DNA of 64,000 bases from Pontibacter deserti (GTDB taxonomy: Bacteria > Bacteroidota > Bacteroidia > Cytophagales > Hymenobacteraceae). Below, in pieces: positions 8,094 through 17,049 of the stretch (positions are counted from its first letter, which is position 1; every line of letters starts with the position of its first letter). The position numbers were made by a program, and so were the translations under genes. The stretch is from the NCBI RefSeq assembly GCF_023630255.1, contig NZ_JALPRS010000002.1, positions 434,001-498,000 of the forward strand, read 5' to 3'. The notes beneath the pieces were generated by a model. The model did no database searches and was not told where the DNA came from. It worked only from the letters and a program-made list of their open reading frames with translations.

Positions 8094-9368
8094 TTAAGAA
8101 ATCTTCTCAAAGCCTAAGTATGAATGTAGTACTTTTGGCATGTTTATACCTTCTGGTGTCTGGTTGTTCTCCAGTATAGCAGCAACTATACGTGGCAGGG
8201 CAAGAGCGCTACCATTAAGTGTATGCAGTAGCTGGGTTTTACCAGATTCTGTTTTGTAACGCAGTTTCAGACGGTTGGCTTGGTATGTTTCGAAGTTGGA
8301 GGCAGAACTTACTTCCAGCCAGCGACCCTGTGCAGCAGAGTATACTTCCATATCATAAGTAAGGGCAGAGGTAAAGCTCATGTCACCACCGCAAAGGCGC
8401 AGCACACGGTATGGCAATTCTAGTTTCTGCAACAGGCTCTGAATGTAGCTGCTCATTTCTTCCAGCACGTCGTAAGACTTCTCAGGCAGCGATATCTGTA
8501 CAATTTCTACCTTATCAAACTGGTGCAAACGGTTCAATCCGCGTACATCAGCGCCCCACGAGCCAGCCTCTCTTCTGAAACACGGTGTATGTCCTGCGTT
8601 TTTAATAGGAAGCTGCTCAACTGGTACAATTACATCGCGGTAAATGTTTGTAATTGGCACCTCCGCAGTTGGTATCAGGTAATAATTATCTTCGGTGGCA
8701 TGGTACATCTGGCCATCCTTATCCGGTAGCTGGCCGGTTCCGTAGCCTGATGCTTCATTTACCAATATAGGCGGCTGTACTTCTACATAACCAGCTTTTA
8801 TGGCTTCGTCTAAAAAGAAGTTAATAAGCGCACGCTGCAAACGGGCGCCCTGCTTTTTATAAACCGGGAAACCAGCACCGGTTATTTTATTGCCCAGGTC
8901 AAAATCAATAATGTCATACTTCTGGATTAGCTCCCAATGCGGTTGTGCGCCGGCATGCAGTTCAGGAATTTCACCATGTTGTAGAACTACTTCGTTGTCT
9001 TCTGCTGTTCTACCAACAGGAACACTCTCGTGCGGAAGGTTAGGCAGCTTGTACAAAGCAGCCTGCAATTCATCTTCCAGGGTAGCTAGCTGGTCGGCAA
9101 GCGTTTTAGCCTGCTGTTTTAACTCTGTAGTTTGTGCTTTATAGGATTCGGCTTTCTCACGTTCGCCGTTTTTCATCAGAATTCCGATCTCTTTAGAGAT
9201 GCTGTTTGACCGGGCCTGTAACTCATCGTGCTCGCTTTGTACTTGTCTGCGGCGCTGATCTAAGTCCAGCAACGCGGCAACTTCTTCGGCTGCATTTTTG
9301 TAGTTTTTCTTGGTCAAGCCTGCCACTACCAGGTCAGTCTGCTCTCTTAAAACGGATAGCTGTAGCAT
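8094..9368 (-). CDS. serS: Seryl-tRNA synthetase
   Basis: 424 residues, the normal length for bacterial SerRS. The N-terminal coiled-coil arm that binds the tRNA variable arm covers about residues 30-100 (RRRQVQSEHDELQARSNSI and following). The class II core shows the TXE serine-binding segment LIPTAEVPIT, motif 2 around CFRREAGSWG, and motif 3 LNGSALALPRIVAAILEN near the C-terminus. It charges tRNA-Ser in the cytoplasm. A candidate promoter lies directly upstream (9391-9423), and the gene appears monocistronic, ending at the terminator 8022-8050. Confidence 0.98.
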   Translation of the reverse strand: MLQLSVLREQTDLVVAGLTKKNYKNAAEEVAALLDLDQRRRQVQSEHDELQARSNSISKEIGILMKNGEREKAESYKAQTTELKQQAKTLADQLATLEDELQAALYKLPNLPHESVPVGRTAEDNEVVLQHGEIPELHAGAQPHWELIQKYDIIDFDLGNKITGAGFPVYKKQGARLQRALINFFLDEAIKAGYVEVQPPILVNEASGYGTGQLPDKDGQMYHATEDNYYLIPTAEVPITNIYRDVIVPVEQLPIKNAGHTPCFRREAGSWGADVRGLNRLHQFDKVEIVQISLPEKSYDVLEEMSSYIQSLLQKLELPYRVLRLCGGDMSFTSALTYDMEVYSAAQGRWLEVSSASNFETYQANRLKLRYKTESGKTQLLHTLNGSALALPRIVAAILENNQTPEGINMPKVLHSYLGFEKIS

Positions 9369-9390
9369 AATTTAGTGTTGTGTATAGGTG

Positions 9391-9423
9391 CAAAAATATA
9401 CTTTTTTGCGTAGTACGTGGCAA
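9391..9423 (-). promoter_or_regulatory. Candidate serS promoter
   Basis: On the minus strand TATTTTTG (9391-9398) matches TAnnTTTG, with TTG (9421-9423) 22 bases further upstream. It ends 22 bases before the serS start. Confidence 0.45.
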
Positions 9424-9652
9424 TTCCGAAATCTTTTAACTGTTTTCTGAAACATTTTCAATAAAATCACGCGTAATATTTGTTAATTAGGTGCTATTGC
9501 AATAACATTGCAGTGCATTTATTAAGAAGGCCCTTTCCTGAGCCTCACTATTTCTACGCTATCTATTCTGTTTCCTGATTTATAATTTTAGACTCTCGCT
9601 GCGTTCGCGTATCAACACGGTTCCGGCATTACATTAACACCATACCACATTT

Positions 9653-11476
9653 ATGTATAATATTGAAGAATTGAAAGATAGGCTTCTTTCAGAACTCAAG
9701 GAAATTGCAGAGCATCTGGGCGTTCAGAACTTTAAAAAACTGAGCAAACAGGACATCATCTACAAGATCCTAGATCAACAAGCCATCACCCCTCCTGAAA
9801 AATTACCAAAAAAGATCAAATCAGCTGCCAGCATTGCTGCCCCAGTAAACGAATCGACCCCGGAAATTACAACTGAAGTAGCTGAAATACCTGTAGTATC
9901 TGAAGCACCTGCCTTAGAAGAAAGAAGACCTATAGTTCGTACCAACCAGCCTGAGCGCGCACCAAGACCTGCCGCAGCACCTGCCAAAGATCATGGTCCG
10001 CAGCAACACCGCGAGCGTATGCAACCACGTCGCGATAACAGGGAACAAGGTAACGAGCAGCGCATTGATAACCGTGAACCAAGACCGGAACGTGTAGATA
10101 ATCAGCCTCGTGAAGCAAGACCGGAGCGCGCTGAAGCTCAGGTTCGTGAACAACGCTTTGAGCGCAACGATAACCGCGAACCACGTCAGGAAAACCGTAA
10201 CGATAACCGTGAGCAACGTCCGGAGCGTGAACCGCGCCAGGACAACCGTGAGCAGCGTAGCGACCAGCAGACAAACAGACCAGATAACCGCTACGATAAC
10301 CAACGCCGTAACAACCCGCAACAGCAGCAGGTTAATGCATCTAGCAGCAACTTTAAAGAGTTCGACGGTATTATCCTAAACGAAGGTGTGCTGGAATTAA
10401 TGCAGGATGGGTATGGTTTCCTGCGTTCTACGCACTATAATTACTTAGCATCTCCGGATGATATTTATGTATCGCCGTCGCAAATCAAATTATTTGGACT
10501 GAAAACGGGTGATACTGTAAAAGGCCAGATCCGTCCGCCGAAAGAAGGCGAAAAGTATTTTGCACTACTTAAAGTAGATTCTGTAAACGGCCGTACAACC
10601 GAAGAAATTCGTGACCGTATTCCGTTCCAGCACCTTACGCCGCTTTTCCCTGAAGAGCGCCTTAAACTAACTACCAAGCCAAGCCAGCTTTCTACCCGTA
10701 TACTTGACCTATTTGCCCCAATCGGTAAAGGCCAGCGTGGTATGATCGTGGCTCAGCCAAAAACAGGTAAAACCGTGTTACTGAAAGAGATAGCCAACGC
10801 TATTTCTGAAAATCACCCGGAAGTATACCTGATGATCCTTCTGATTGACGAACGTCCGGAAGAGGTGACAGATATGGCTCGTAGCGTAAAAGCTGAGGTT
10901 ATTGCATCAACGTTTGATGAAACAGCAGAGCGCCACGTAAAGGTATCAAGCATTGTACTGGATAAGGCGAAACGTATGGTAGAGTGCGGCCACGATGTGG
11001 TTATACTTCTGGACTCTATTACGCGTCTGGCCCGTGCTTATAACACCGTTGTTCCGTCATCTGGTAAGATCTTATCGGGTGGTGTGGATGCAAACGCGCT
11101 GCACAAGCCGAAGCGCTTCTTTGGTGCTGCCCGTAACGTGGAGAATGGTGGTTCACTTACCATCATCGCTACTGCCCTGATCGATACCGGTTCTAAAATG
11201 GACGAAGTTATCTTCGAAGAATTTAAAGGTACTGGTAACATGGAGCTTCAGCTGGATCGTAAACTGGCTAACAAGCGTATCTATCCGGCTATTGATGTTC
11301 CTGCATCTGGTACACGTCGCGAAGACCTGCTGATGGACAGAGACGAACTGAACCGCGTCTGGATCCTGCGCAAGTTTATGTCAGATATGAACTCTGTAGA
11401 AGCGATGGAGTTCCTGAAAGACAGAATGGTAGGAACAAAGAGCAACGAGGAATTCCTGATCTCGATGAACGGCTAA
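9653..11476 (+). CDS. rho: Transcription termination factor Rho with long disordered insertion
   Basis: 607 residues against about 420 in E. coli. An N-terminal Rho_N helical unit ([18 protein letters not shown], then [11 protein letters not shown]) is followed by a low-complexity region, about residues 45-225, dominated by Arg, Asn, Gln, Glu and Pro with repeats of [10 protein letters not shown] type. The cold-shock-like RNA-binding domain follows ([16 protein letters not shown]). The hexameric RecA-like motor has its P-loop near residue 367 (QPKTGKT) and Walker [17 protein letters not shown]. Catalytic motifs are intact, so it should be an active ATP-dependent helicase/terminator. Insertions of this sort are typical of Bacteroidota Rho; in Bacteroides thetaiotaomicron the disordered segment supports phase separation. 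A strong terminator follows. Confidence 0.98.
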   Translation: MYNIEELKDRLLSELKEIAEHLGVQNFKKLSKQDIIYKILDQQAITPPEKLPKKIKSAASIAAPVNESTPEITTEVAEIPVVSEAPALEERRPIVRTNQPERAPRPAAAPAKDHGPQQHRERMQPRRDNREQGNEQRIDNREPRPERVDNQPREARPERAEAQVREQRFERNDNREPRQENRNDNREQRPEREPRQDNREQRSDQQTNRPDNRYDNQRRNNPQQQQVNASSSNFKEFDGIILNEGVLELMQDGYGFLRSTHYNYLASPDDIYVSPSQIKLFGLKTGDTVKGQIRPPKEGEKYFALLKVDSVNGRTTEEIRDRIPFQHLTPLFPEERLKLTTKPSQLSTRILDLFAPIGKGQRGMIVAQPKTGKTVLLKEIANAISENHPEVYLMILLIDERPEEVTDMARSVKAEVIASTFDETAERHVKVSSIVLDKAKRMVECGHDVVILLDSITRLARAYNTVVPSSGKILSGGVDANALHKPKRFFGAARNVENGGSLTIIATALIDTGSKMDEVIFEEFKGTGNMELQLDRKLANKRIYPAIDVPASGTRREDLLMDRDELNRVWILRKFMSDMNSVEAMEFLKDRMVGTKSNEEFLISMNG

Positions 11477-11500
11477 GTATAAACTTAGTACCAACTATAA

Positions 11501-11535
11501 AAACCGCCTGCTATACTTTGTGTAGCAGGCGGTTT
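11501..11535. terminator. Terminator after rho
   Basis: Perfect 13-bp stem (11501-11513 with 11523-11535, core CCGCCTGCTA), loop 9 bases, flanked by A-run and T-rich tail (CGTTTTTG). Confidence 0.8.
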
Positions 11536-11581
11536 CGTTTTTGTCTGAATCAGGATTCTTCGCTAACTCCTAAACTATAAA

Positions 11582-12055
11582 TCATTGCCAGAAAGAATAC
11601 TCCAGGTGAGAGAGCTGGTAAAACACGTACGTTAATACCAGTCCAAAAATAATATGTCCGAAGATCAGAGCGATCAGGTATTTGTTTAGTTCAACCAAAG
11701 GAGGTTTCGGATGTATCATAAAAAAGAAATACCAGATGATCATGGCAAAAATACCGTTTGCAAACCCCATAAGCAAGCTCCAGGAGAGGGTTACGGTGCC
11801 AACCCCGGATTCCCATAGTGCCAGGTAACCGATTGCATATAAAATACCTACCAGGTAGTGAGCTACTGTACCTACTACTTTTGCACTAACAGACCTGGAA
11901 ATGCCACCGTCAGGGTGTGTTTTACCGAGTAGCATAGTGCCCAGTATTAGTGGTGCTTGCATTACCCGGTTTGTTACTCTGGTGAGCAGGTATAGTACCA
12001 AATTCATTACGGCGGTGCCGGCAAGCCCTGCCAATATTGTGTAAACTAGTTTCAC
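11582..12055 (-). CDS. Four-span integral membrane protein, unknown function
   Basis: 157 residues with four hydrophobic segments at about 3-22, 62-82, 88-112 and 126-148. The opening VYTILAGLAGTAVMNLVLYL, with a Gly/Ala-rich face and polar Asn, is shared by uncharacterised bacterial membrane proteins of similar size; I cannot name the family with certainty. It is convergent with rho and downstream of the UbiA gene (80-base gap), possibly in the same transcript. Confidence 0.75.
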   Translation of the reverse strand: MKLVYTILAGLAGTAVMNLVLYLLTRVTNRVMQAPLILGTMLLGKTHPDGGISRSVSAKVVGTVAHYLVGILYAIGYLALWESGVGTVTLSWSLLMGFANGIFAMIIWYFFFMIHPKPPLVELNKYLIALIFGHIIFGLVLTYVFYQLSHLEYSFWQ

Positions 12056-12135
12056 GTAATCTTTCTAATTTTAGTCGTTATACGCATCTGCATTATATAG
12101 TTTGGCTTGTAACATAAAGTATACTTGCACACGCG

Positions 12136-13008
12136 TTACATAGATTTATAGATAAGTATACAAACAAATGCCAGGCTGATACAGACAGAAGAAATCTTGT
12201 TCATCCACATAGTATTCTCATAATTTACGGCAGCTTTGTTTTTAGATGCATTTATAACCCAACTGGTAAAGAAGTATACAATTGGCGCTGTCGCTACTAT
12301 AAAGATGATGATGTTCTGATATTGCCTTGATGTGAAGTATAACCAAAGCAATACAGCTGTTCCGATAAATAAACTGATAGCCGCAAAAACATAGGTGCCG
12401 GTAATGCCAAGTATAAGACTTAGTGTTCTATCCCCGCGACGACTGTCTTCATCATGCTGATAGATTTGTGTAAGAGGGTAGGAGCCACACAGAAATAATG
12501 TACTAACTATAGCAAACCCTAGATTCGGAAATTGCAGCACTTCCTGCACTTGCAGTCCAACGCCAACCTGTACCATAGCAAATGTGAATGCCCCCTGAAA
12601 AAAGGTAACTATAATGGTACTAATGATCGGGTATTTTTTTAGCCGGATGCCTTCATAACTGTAAGCCTTGGAGATGAGCAGGTATAAAGCCACTAATGCA
12701 CCAAATAATGGCGCTACAAGTATGGCCAGCAGCACAGCCGTCACGTCAAAGAGCAGCACCAGGTGCATCAGTTGCCTGTTTACTTTTGGTGGATTTTTGA
12801 GACCACCTATACTTCCTTCGTCGCGGTCGTAATAAGAGTTGTAGCCGTTGCTGGCCGGGTATACAAGCAAATGCAGTATCAGGAAAACAACTATAGCCCG
12901 GCTTATACTTACCTGCTCCAACACGCTCAGCGCAAACCAGAATACCGGCATCAGGTACACCGAAAAAGGTATTCGCATTAGGGTTATGGCATCGCGGTAG
13001 GCAGTCAT
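12136..13008 (-). CDS. UbiA-family prenyltransferase
   Basis: 290 residues, strongly hydrophobic, with about eight or nine predicted spans. Both Asp-rich motifs of the family are present: NGYNSYYDRDEGSIGG near residue 54 (NxxxDxxxD type) and HDEDSRRGDRTLS near residue 187. These bind Mg-diphosphate of an isoprenoid donor, so the enzyme attaches a prenyl chain to a lipophilic acceptor in the inner membrane. The acceptor is unknown; menaquinone, haem and carotenoid/chlorophyll-type branches all use this family. It lies downstream of a methyltransferase-like gene and an unknown gene on the same strand, which hints at one lipid or quinone modification unit (inference). Confidence 0.9.
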   Translation of the reverse strand: MTAYRDAITLMRIPFSVYLMPVFWFALSVLEQVSISRAIVVFLILHLLVYPASNGYNSYYDRDEGSIGGLKNPPKVNRQLMHLVLLFDVTAVLLAILVAPLFGALVALYLLISKAYSYEGIRLKKYPIISTIIVTFFQGAFTFAMVQVGVGLQVQEVLQFPNLGFAIVSTLFLCGSYPLTQIYQHDEDSRRGDRTLSLILGITGTYVFAAISLFIGTAVLLWLYFTSRQYQNIIIFIVATAPIVYFFTSWVINASKNKAAVNYENTMWMNKISSVCISLAFVCILIYKSM

Positions 13009-13102
13009 TTAGTTAACAGTAAGCAGTTATCAGTAAACAGTTAAGAATTATAAGTTAGTAAGGTGACTTTAATTTACTCATTCAAAATTCAGTTATTCAA
13101 AA

Positions 13103-13885
13103 TTAATTCGGATATCCGATCAGGTAGATAACGTGCTTGCCGGGTTTATTACCTGCTCGGCCGGTGTGCCAGGTATAGTTTGGGGCATTAACCTTTTGTA
13201 GGATACGCTGCAGGTGCTCAGGAGTATAAATACGCAGCAAGGATACTGAGCCATCCCAGATAATGCCTAAAGGTATAAGCGGAAAAAGGTATGTAAAGAA
13301 TAACCTGCTGAGCTTGAACGGCCGGATAAAAGGAGTAACTGCAAGTATAATTACCGGGAAGACTAACCATAGCAACAGCATCTCCAGCCAGCTTTTCCGT
13401 GCTCCTTCAAATATGCCGATGGCTGCACGTTTTTCGGTGGCATCCTGCAAAATGCGTTGCGCTATAGTTGGCGGAAAATGATGGAACGATGAGAAGATTG
13501 TACGTACGCCGGTTATACTTTCAGGTACAGCAGTGGCATCTACTGGAGCAGGTATAAAATTTATACTTCCTCCGGATTGGTGTTGCAGGTATTGGTAAGC
13601 AGAAATGTTGGGGTAAAGATCGGAGAGGGTAACAGTTATAGTTTGGCCCATCTGTTGGCTCAGAGCTTGTTGTATACTTTCTATTCCGCCCCCGGCTCCG
13701 GAGCAAAGGTCTGTAATGTGGTGTTGGTTGGTTCGGGTAAGCAATTCCTGCAGCAGGGGTATAGCGGCTTCGTAAGCATCCAGTTTGGTTATCATAAAAC
13801 GCAAAAAATCCAGCATACCTTGCCGGATCACATGCGGAAACCAATGCTGGTCTTCCAGTTCAAAAAGTTGGAGGCGGATGTTCAA
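13103..13885 (-). CDS. SAM-dependent methyltransferase-like protein with membrane-associated C-terminus
   Basis: 260 residues. A class I SAM-binding motif I is visible as ITDLCSGAGGGIES near residue 57, then VTLSDLYPNISAYQYL (acidic end of strand 2 region) and TIFSSFHHFPP (motif-IV-like position). The usual downstream strands are replaced by two strongly hydrophobic segments, about residues 168-186 (LLLWLVFPVIILAVTPF) and 194-212, so the C-terminal half is probably membrane-embedded or bound. The substrate is not evident. It starts 43 bases after the upstream gene and ends 94 bases before the UbiA gene on the same strand, suggesting shared expression and perhaps a lipid substrate. Confidence 0.75.
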   Translation of the reverse strand: MNIRLQLFELEDQHWFPHVIRQGMLDFLRFMITKLDAYEAAIPLLQELLTRTNQHHITDLCSGAGGGIESIQQALSQQMGQTITVTLSDLYPNISAYQYLQHQSGGSINFIPAPVDATAVPESITGVRTIFSSFHHFPPTIAQRILQDATEKRAAIGIFEGARKSWLEMLLLWLVFPVIILAVTPFIRPFKLSRLFFTYLFPLIPLGIIWDGSVSLLRIYTPEHLQRILQKVNAPNYTWHTGRAGNKPGKHVIYLIGYPN

Positions 13886-13928
13886 CTGCTTTTTTCTTCC
13901 GCATACTGCACATCCGCCTATTTAGTTT

Positions 13929-14423
13929 TTAGATATTGTCTGAGCCAGTGCTGAAACTATAGCCATCGCCGGTATTGCTGAAGACCTGCCAGTAAACATC
14001 CTGCTCTTTTGTAGTATCAGGGGCAACTATAAGCTGCACGCCATAATCGAAGTAAAGTATAAACCCGTTGTTCTCGGTAGGCTCAAAACGTTGTGGCGTT
14101 AACGGACTGCCTGCATTTATAAGCTCCATCAGGCGCTGGTCACGGAGGTTAGCACCCGGTACTTTCCAGTCAAATTTAATAACAGGCATACCAGCTTCAC
14201 GCCTGCGCATAAAAACTTCGTTGTGCTTTATACTTTCGCCATTAGGTAACAGCAACTGCCACGGGCAATTTATGGCAAGTGTAACAGCACCTACATCCAG
14301 AATAAGGCCTTGCGGGGTAGTATAATGTGTTTTACCGAAGTGGAAATATTGTACCACCTCAGAGCGGGTAGTTTTGGTAAGCGGCAGGTTAATTGTTTTA
14401 GCTAAAGCCTCTTGTATAGACAT
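13929..14423 (-). CDS. Hypothetical soluble protein
   Basis: 164 residues, no signal peptide or membrane span. Segments such as LILDVGAVTLAINCPWQLLLPNG, broken by polar loops, and FILYFDYGVQLIVAP suggest a beta-rich fold. I do not recognise a family. It is the first gene of the minus-strand unit leading into the methyltransferase-like and UbiA genes, with a candidate -7 element 39 bases upstream of its start. Confidence 0.65.
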   Translation of the reverse strand: MSIQEALAKTINLPLTKTTRSEVVQYFHFGKTHYTTPQGLILDVGAVTLAINCPWQLLLPNGESIKHNEVFMRRREAGMPVIKFDWKVPGANLRDQRLMELINAGSPLTPQRFEPTENNGFILYFDYGVQLIVAPDTTKEQDVYWQVFSNTGDGYSFSTGSDNI

Positions 14424-14461
14424 ACTCTAAAAGTATAGTTTCCGGGAATAGAGAATTAAGG

Positions 14462-14469
14462 CAAAGATA
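14462..14469 (-). promoter_or_regulatory. Candidate -7 element for the 14423-12136 unit
   Basis: Minus-strand TATCTTTG matches TAnnTTTG and lies 38 bases before the first start codon. No good -33 partner seen. Confidence 0.35.
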
Positions 14470-14553
14470 GGCAGTGCTTTGCTATTAAATAGTGTATAAA
14501 AGTCACTTTACTAAGTTTTGTCTTTATTTAACAGGTTTGTTATCCACTTAAAG

Positions 14554-14561
14554 TATATTTG
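14554..14561 (+). promoter_or_regulatory. Candidate -7 element for the PBP1A gene
   Basis: TATATTTG is a perfect TAnnTTTG match 60 bases before the ATG at 14622. It overlaps an in-frame TTG (14559), which argues that the TTG is not the translation start. Confidence 0.45.
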
Positions 14562-14621
14562 CACCAGTTTCGAAAGAAATGCCATCTGGAATTTTTAGGG
14601 CCTGTACCCTGTTTGCATACA

Positions 14622-16979
14622 ATGCTGAAAGAGCAAGAAGAAATCAAAGAATCAAAACCAGTTTCGGTGTACGGCCGTGTTATCCGGTTTACCTGGAAAA
14701 GCTTTATTATAGGCTTTGGAGTACTGGTTATTTACCTGCTGAGTGTAGAGTTTAACCTGCTGTTCCTGTTCGGTTCATCGCCAAGCCTCGACAGGCTGGA
14801 GAACCCACGCAGCGACCAGGCCTCTGAGCTTTATACTTCTGACGGGCAACTGATAGGAAAGTACTTTAAGGAGAACCGCAGCCCGATCGGGTACGAGAAA
14901 ATGTCGCCAATGCTGCTGAAGGCCTTGATCGCTACTGAAGATGTGCGCTTTTACGAGCACTCAGGTATAGACCCACAAGCTATACTTTCTGCGGCATATG
15001 GCAGCTTTACCGGCGATGCCCGTGGTGCCAGTACCATTACCCAGCAGCTTGCCAAAAACCTGTATAAAACCCGTACCGACGACTCGAAAGGTGTATTGGG
15101 CCACATTCCGGGTCTTAATGTAGTAATTGCCAAAACCAAGGAGTGGCTTACCGCTATAAAACTGGAGCAGCGCTACACTAAAGAAGAGATTCTGGCTATG
15201 TACCTGAACACAGTTGATTTTGGTAGTAACTCCTTCGGTATAAAGGTAGCTTCCAAAACATTCTTTAATGTTTCGGCGGATAGTCTGAAAACAGAGCAGG
15301 CCGCTGTGCTGGTTGGGTTGTTAAAAGCCCCGACATACTATAGCCCTAAGTTTAATCCAGAAAATGCCACCCGCCGCCGTAACACGGTGCTGGAGCAGAT
15401 GGCTAAGTATAACTACATCTCAAAAGCTGCTGCCGACTCATTAAGCAAGATTCCGCTTGTGCTGGATTATAGTGTAGAAAACCACTACGATGGTCCGGCT
15501 ACTTATTTCAGGGGTGCTGTCGCCGATTACCTGAAAGAATGGTGTAAGCAGAACGGCTACGACCTGTACCGCGATGGACTTAAGATCTATACAACTATAG
15601 ATTCGCGGATGCAGAAACATGCCGAGGAAGCCATGGAGAAGCACATGCGTACCTTACAGCGCCGCTTTAACAGCCACTGGCAGGGTAAAAACCCGTGGGT
15701 GGATGAGCAGAACAATGAAATACCGGGCTTTATAGAAGAAACTATAAAACGCACCGACTATTACCAGCGCCTGAAAAAGAAGTATGGCAACGATGTAGCC
15801 GCTATAAACCGTGAACTGAACACGCCGCGCGAAATGATGGTGTTTACCTGGGAAAATGATTCACTGGAGAAGAAGGTGACCATGACACCGCTGGATTCGC
15901 TGGCTTACTATAAGCGTTTCCTGCATGGCGGTATGATGACGATGGACCCGTTTACAGGCCACATCAAAGCCTGGGTAGGGGGTATCAACTTTAAATACTT
16001 TAAGTATGACCACGTGAAACAGGCGCGTCGTCAGCCTGGCTCCACGTTTAAACCATTTGTGTATGTAGCTGCTATCGATAATGGGTATTCGCCGTGCGAT
16101 AAAATTGTGGATCAGCGCATCACTATAAACTACGTAGAGAAAGGGCAGAAGAAAGACTGGTCGCCGACGAATGCCGACTGGCAATATACCGGTGCCCCAA
16201 TGACTTTACGACGTGCGATGGGTAAATCTGTAAACTCAGTTACCGCGCAGCTTACTGAAAAAATTGGCTGGGAAACGGTAGTAAAGTATGCACACCGTTT
16301 AGGTATAACTAGTCCGTTGGAATCTGTGCCTTCTATTGGTCTTGGTCCAAGTGATGTATCGATTTACGAGATGGTAGGCGCTTACAGTACCTTCCCGAAC
16401 AATGGTTTCCATACCAAGCCTATGTTTATTACCCGCATCGAAGACCGCAACGGTAACCTGATACACCAGTTTGTACCGAAGCAGAAAAAGGTGCTTAGCG
16501 AAGAAACTGCCTTCCTGATGATGCACATGCTGAAAGGCGGTATCGAAGAGCCAGGCGGAACATCGCAGGCGCTTTGGGAATACGACCTCTGGAGAGGAAA
16601 CGAAATTGGCGGTAAAACAGGAACTACCTCAAACCACTCTGACGGCTGGTTTATGGGTGTTACCAAAGACTTGGTGACAGGTGTCTGGGTTGGTGGTGAG
16701 GACCGAAGCATCCACTTCCGTACATCCAGTTATGGCGAAGGCTCTAAAACAGCGCTCCCGGTGTTTGGTTTATACATGGAGAAGATCTACCAGGATAAAG
16801 ATTTAGGCTATACCATGGGCCGCTTCCCGGGGCCTACAGTTAAGATCAACAAGAAGTATAGCTGTACCACCGTATTGCCGCGCAAAGTAGAACCAGACTC
16901 TACCGCGCTTGATGCTGACCTGGAGCTATTCGATATACTGGAGCAGCTGAATTCCGGTACTGGTGATACATCGCAGTAA
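14622..16979 (+). CDS. Class A penicillin-binding protein (PBP1A type)
   Basis: 785 residues from the chosen ATG. A short cytoplasmic tail and one membrane span (IIGFGVLVIYLLSVEFNLLF region) precede the glycosyltransferase 51 domain with EDVRFYEHSGIDP and GASTITQQLAKNLYKTR. The transpeptidase domain has all three motifs: PGSTFKPF (Ser nucleophile, SxxK), GKSVNS (SxN) and GGKTGTT (KTG). It therefore polymerises and cross-links peptidoglycan on the periplasmic side. In-frame TTG at 14559 would add 21 residues but overlaps a promoter-like TATATTTG, so ATG 14622 is preferred. Monocistronic by context, ended by a 19-bp terminator. Confidence 0.95.
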   Translation: MLKEQEEIKESKPVSVYGRVIRFTWKSFIIGFGVLVIYLLSVEFNLLFLFGSSPSLDRLENPRSDQASELYTSDGQLIGKYFKENRSPIGYEKMSPMLLKALIATEDVRFYEHSGIDPQAILSAAYGSFTGDARGASTITQQLAKNLYKTRTDDSKGVLGHIPGLNVVIAKTKEWLTAIKLEQRYTKEEILAMYLNTVDFGSNSFGIKVASKTFFNVSADSLKTEQAAVLVGLLKAPTYYSPKFNPENATRRRNTVLEQMAKYNYISKAAADSLSKIPLVLDYSVENHYDGPATYFRGAVADYLKEWCKQNGYDLYRDGLKIYTTIDSRMQKHAEEAMEKHMRTLQRRFNSHWQGKNPWVDEQNNEIPGFIEETIKRTDYYQRLKKKYGNDVAAINRELNTPREMMVFTWENDSLEKKVTMTPLDSLAYYKRFLHGGMMTMDPFTGHIKAWVGGINFKYFKYDHVKQARRQPGSTFKPFVYVAAIDNGYSPCDKIVDQRITINYVEKGQKKDWSPTNADWQYTGAPMTLRRAMGKSVNSVTAQLTEKIGWETVVKYAHRLGITSPLESVPSIGLGPSDVSIYEMVGAYSTFPNNGFHTKPMFITRIEDRNGNLIHQFVPKQKKVLSEETAFLMMHMLKGGIEEPGGTSQALWEYDLWRGNEIGGKTGTTSNHSDGWFMGVTKDLVTGVWVGGEDRSIHFRTSSYGEGSKTALPVFGLYMEKIYQDKDLGYTMGRFPGPTVKINKKYSCTTVLPRKVEPDSTALDADLELFDILEQLNSGTGDTSQ

Positions 16980-16992
16980 GTATAAAACTTAT

Positions 16993-17036
16993 AAAACAGA
17001 AAGGCCGGCTACAAGTATAGCCGGCTTTTCTGTTTT
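16993..17036. terminator. Bidirectional terminator, PBP1A / epimerase
   Basis: 19-bp stem with one mismatch (16993-17011 with 17018-17036) containing AAAACAGAAAGGCC, loop six bases. It ends PBP1A on the plus strand and the epimerase on the minus strand. It shares the AAAACAGAAAGGCC arm with the terminator at 40877. Confidence 0.8.
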
Positions 17037-17049
17037 ATGTAAGTATAAA

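Noticed and set aside
9914-10379. Frames of 89-135 codons in both strands over the rho low-complexity region
   Set aside because: The repeated Arg/Asn/Glu codons create long open shadows in other frames; the Rho frame continues into intact catalytic motifs.
14559-14621. Upstream TTG start adding 21 residues to PBP1A
   Set aside because: A TAnnTTTG promoter-like element overlaps it and the added residues do not resemble a PBP N-terminus.
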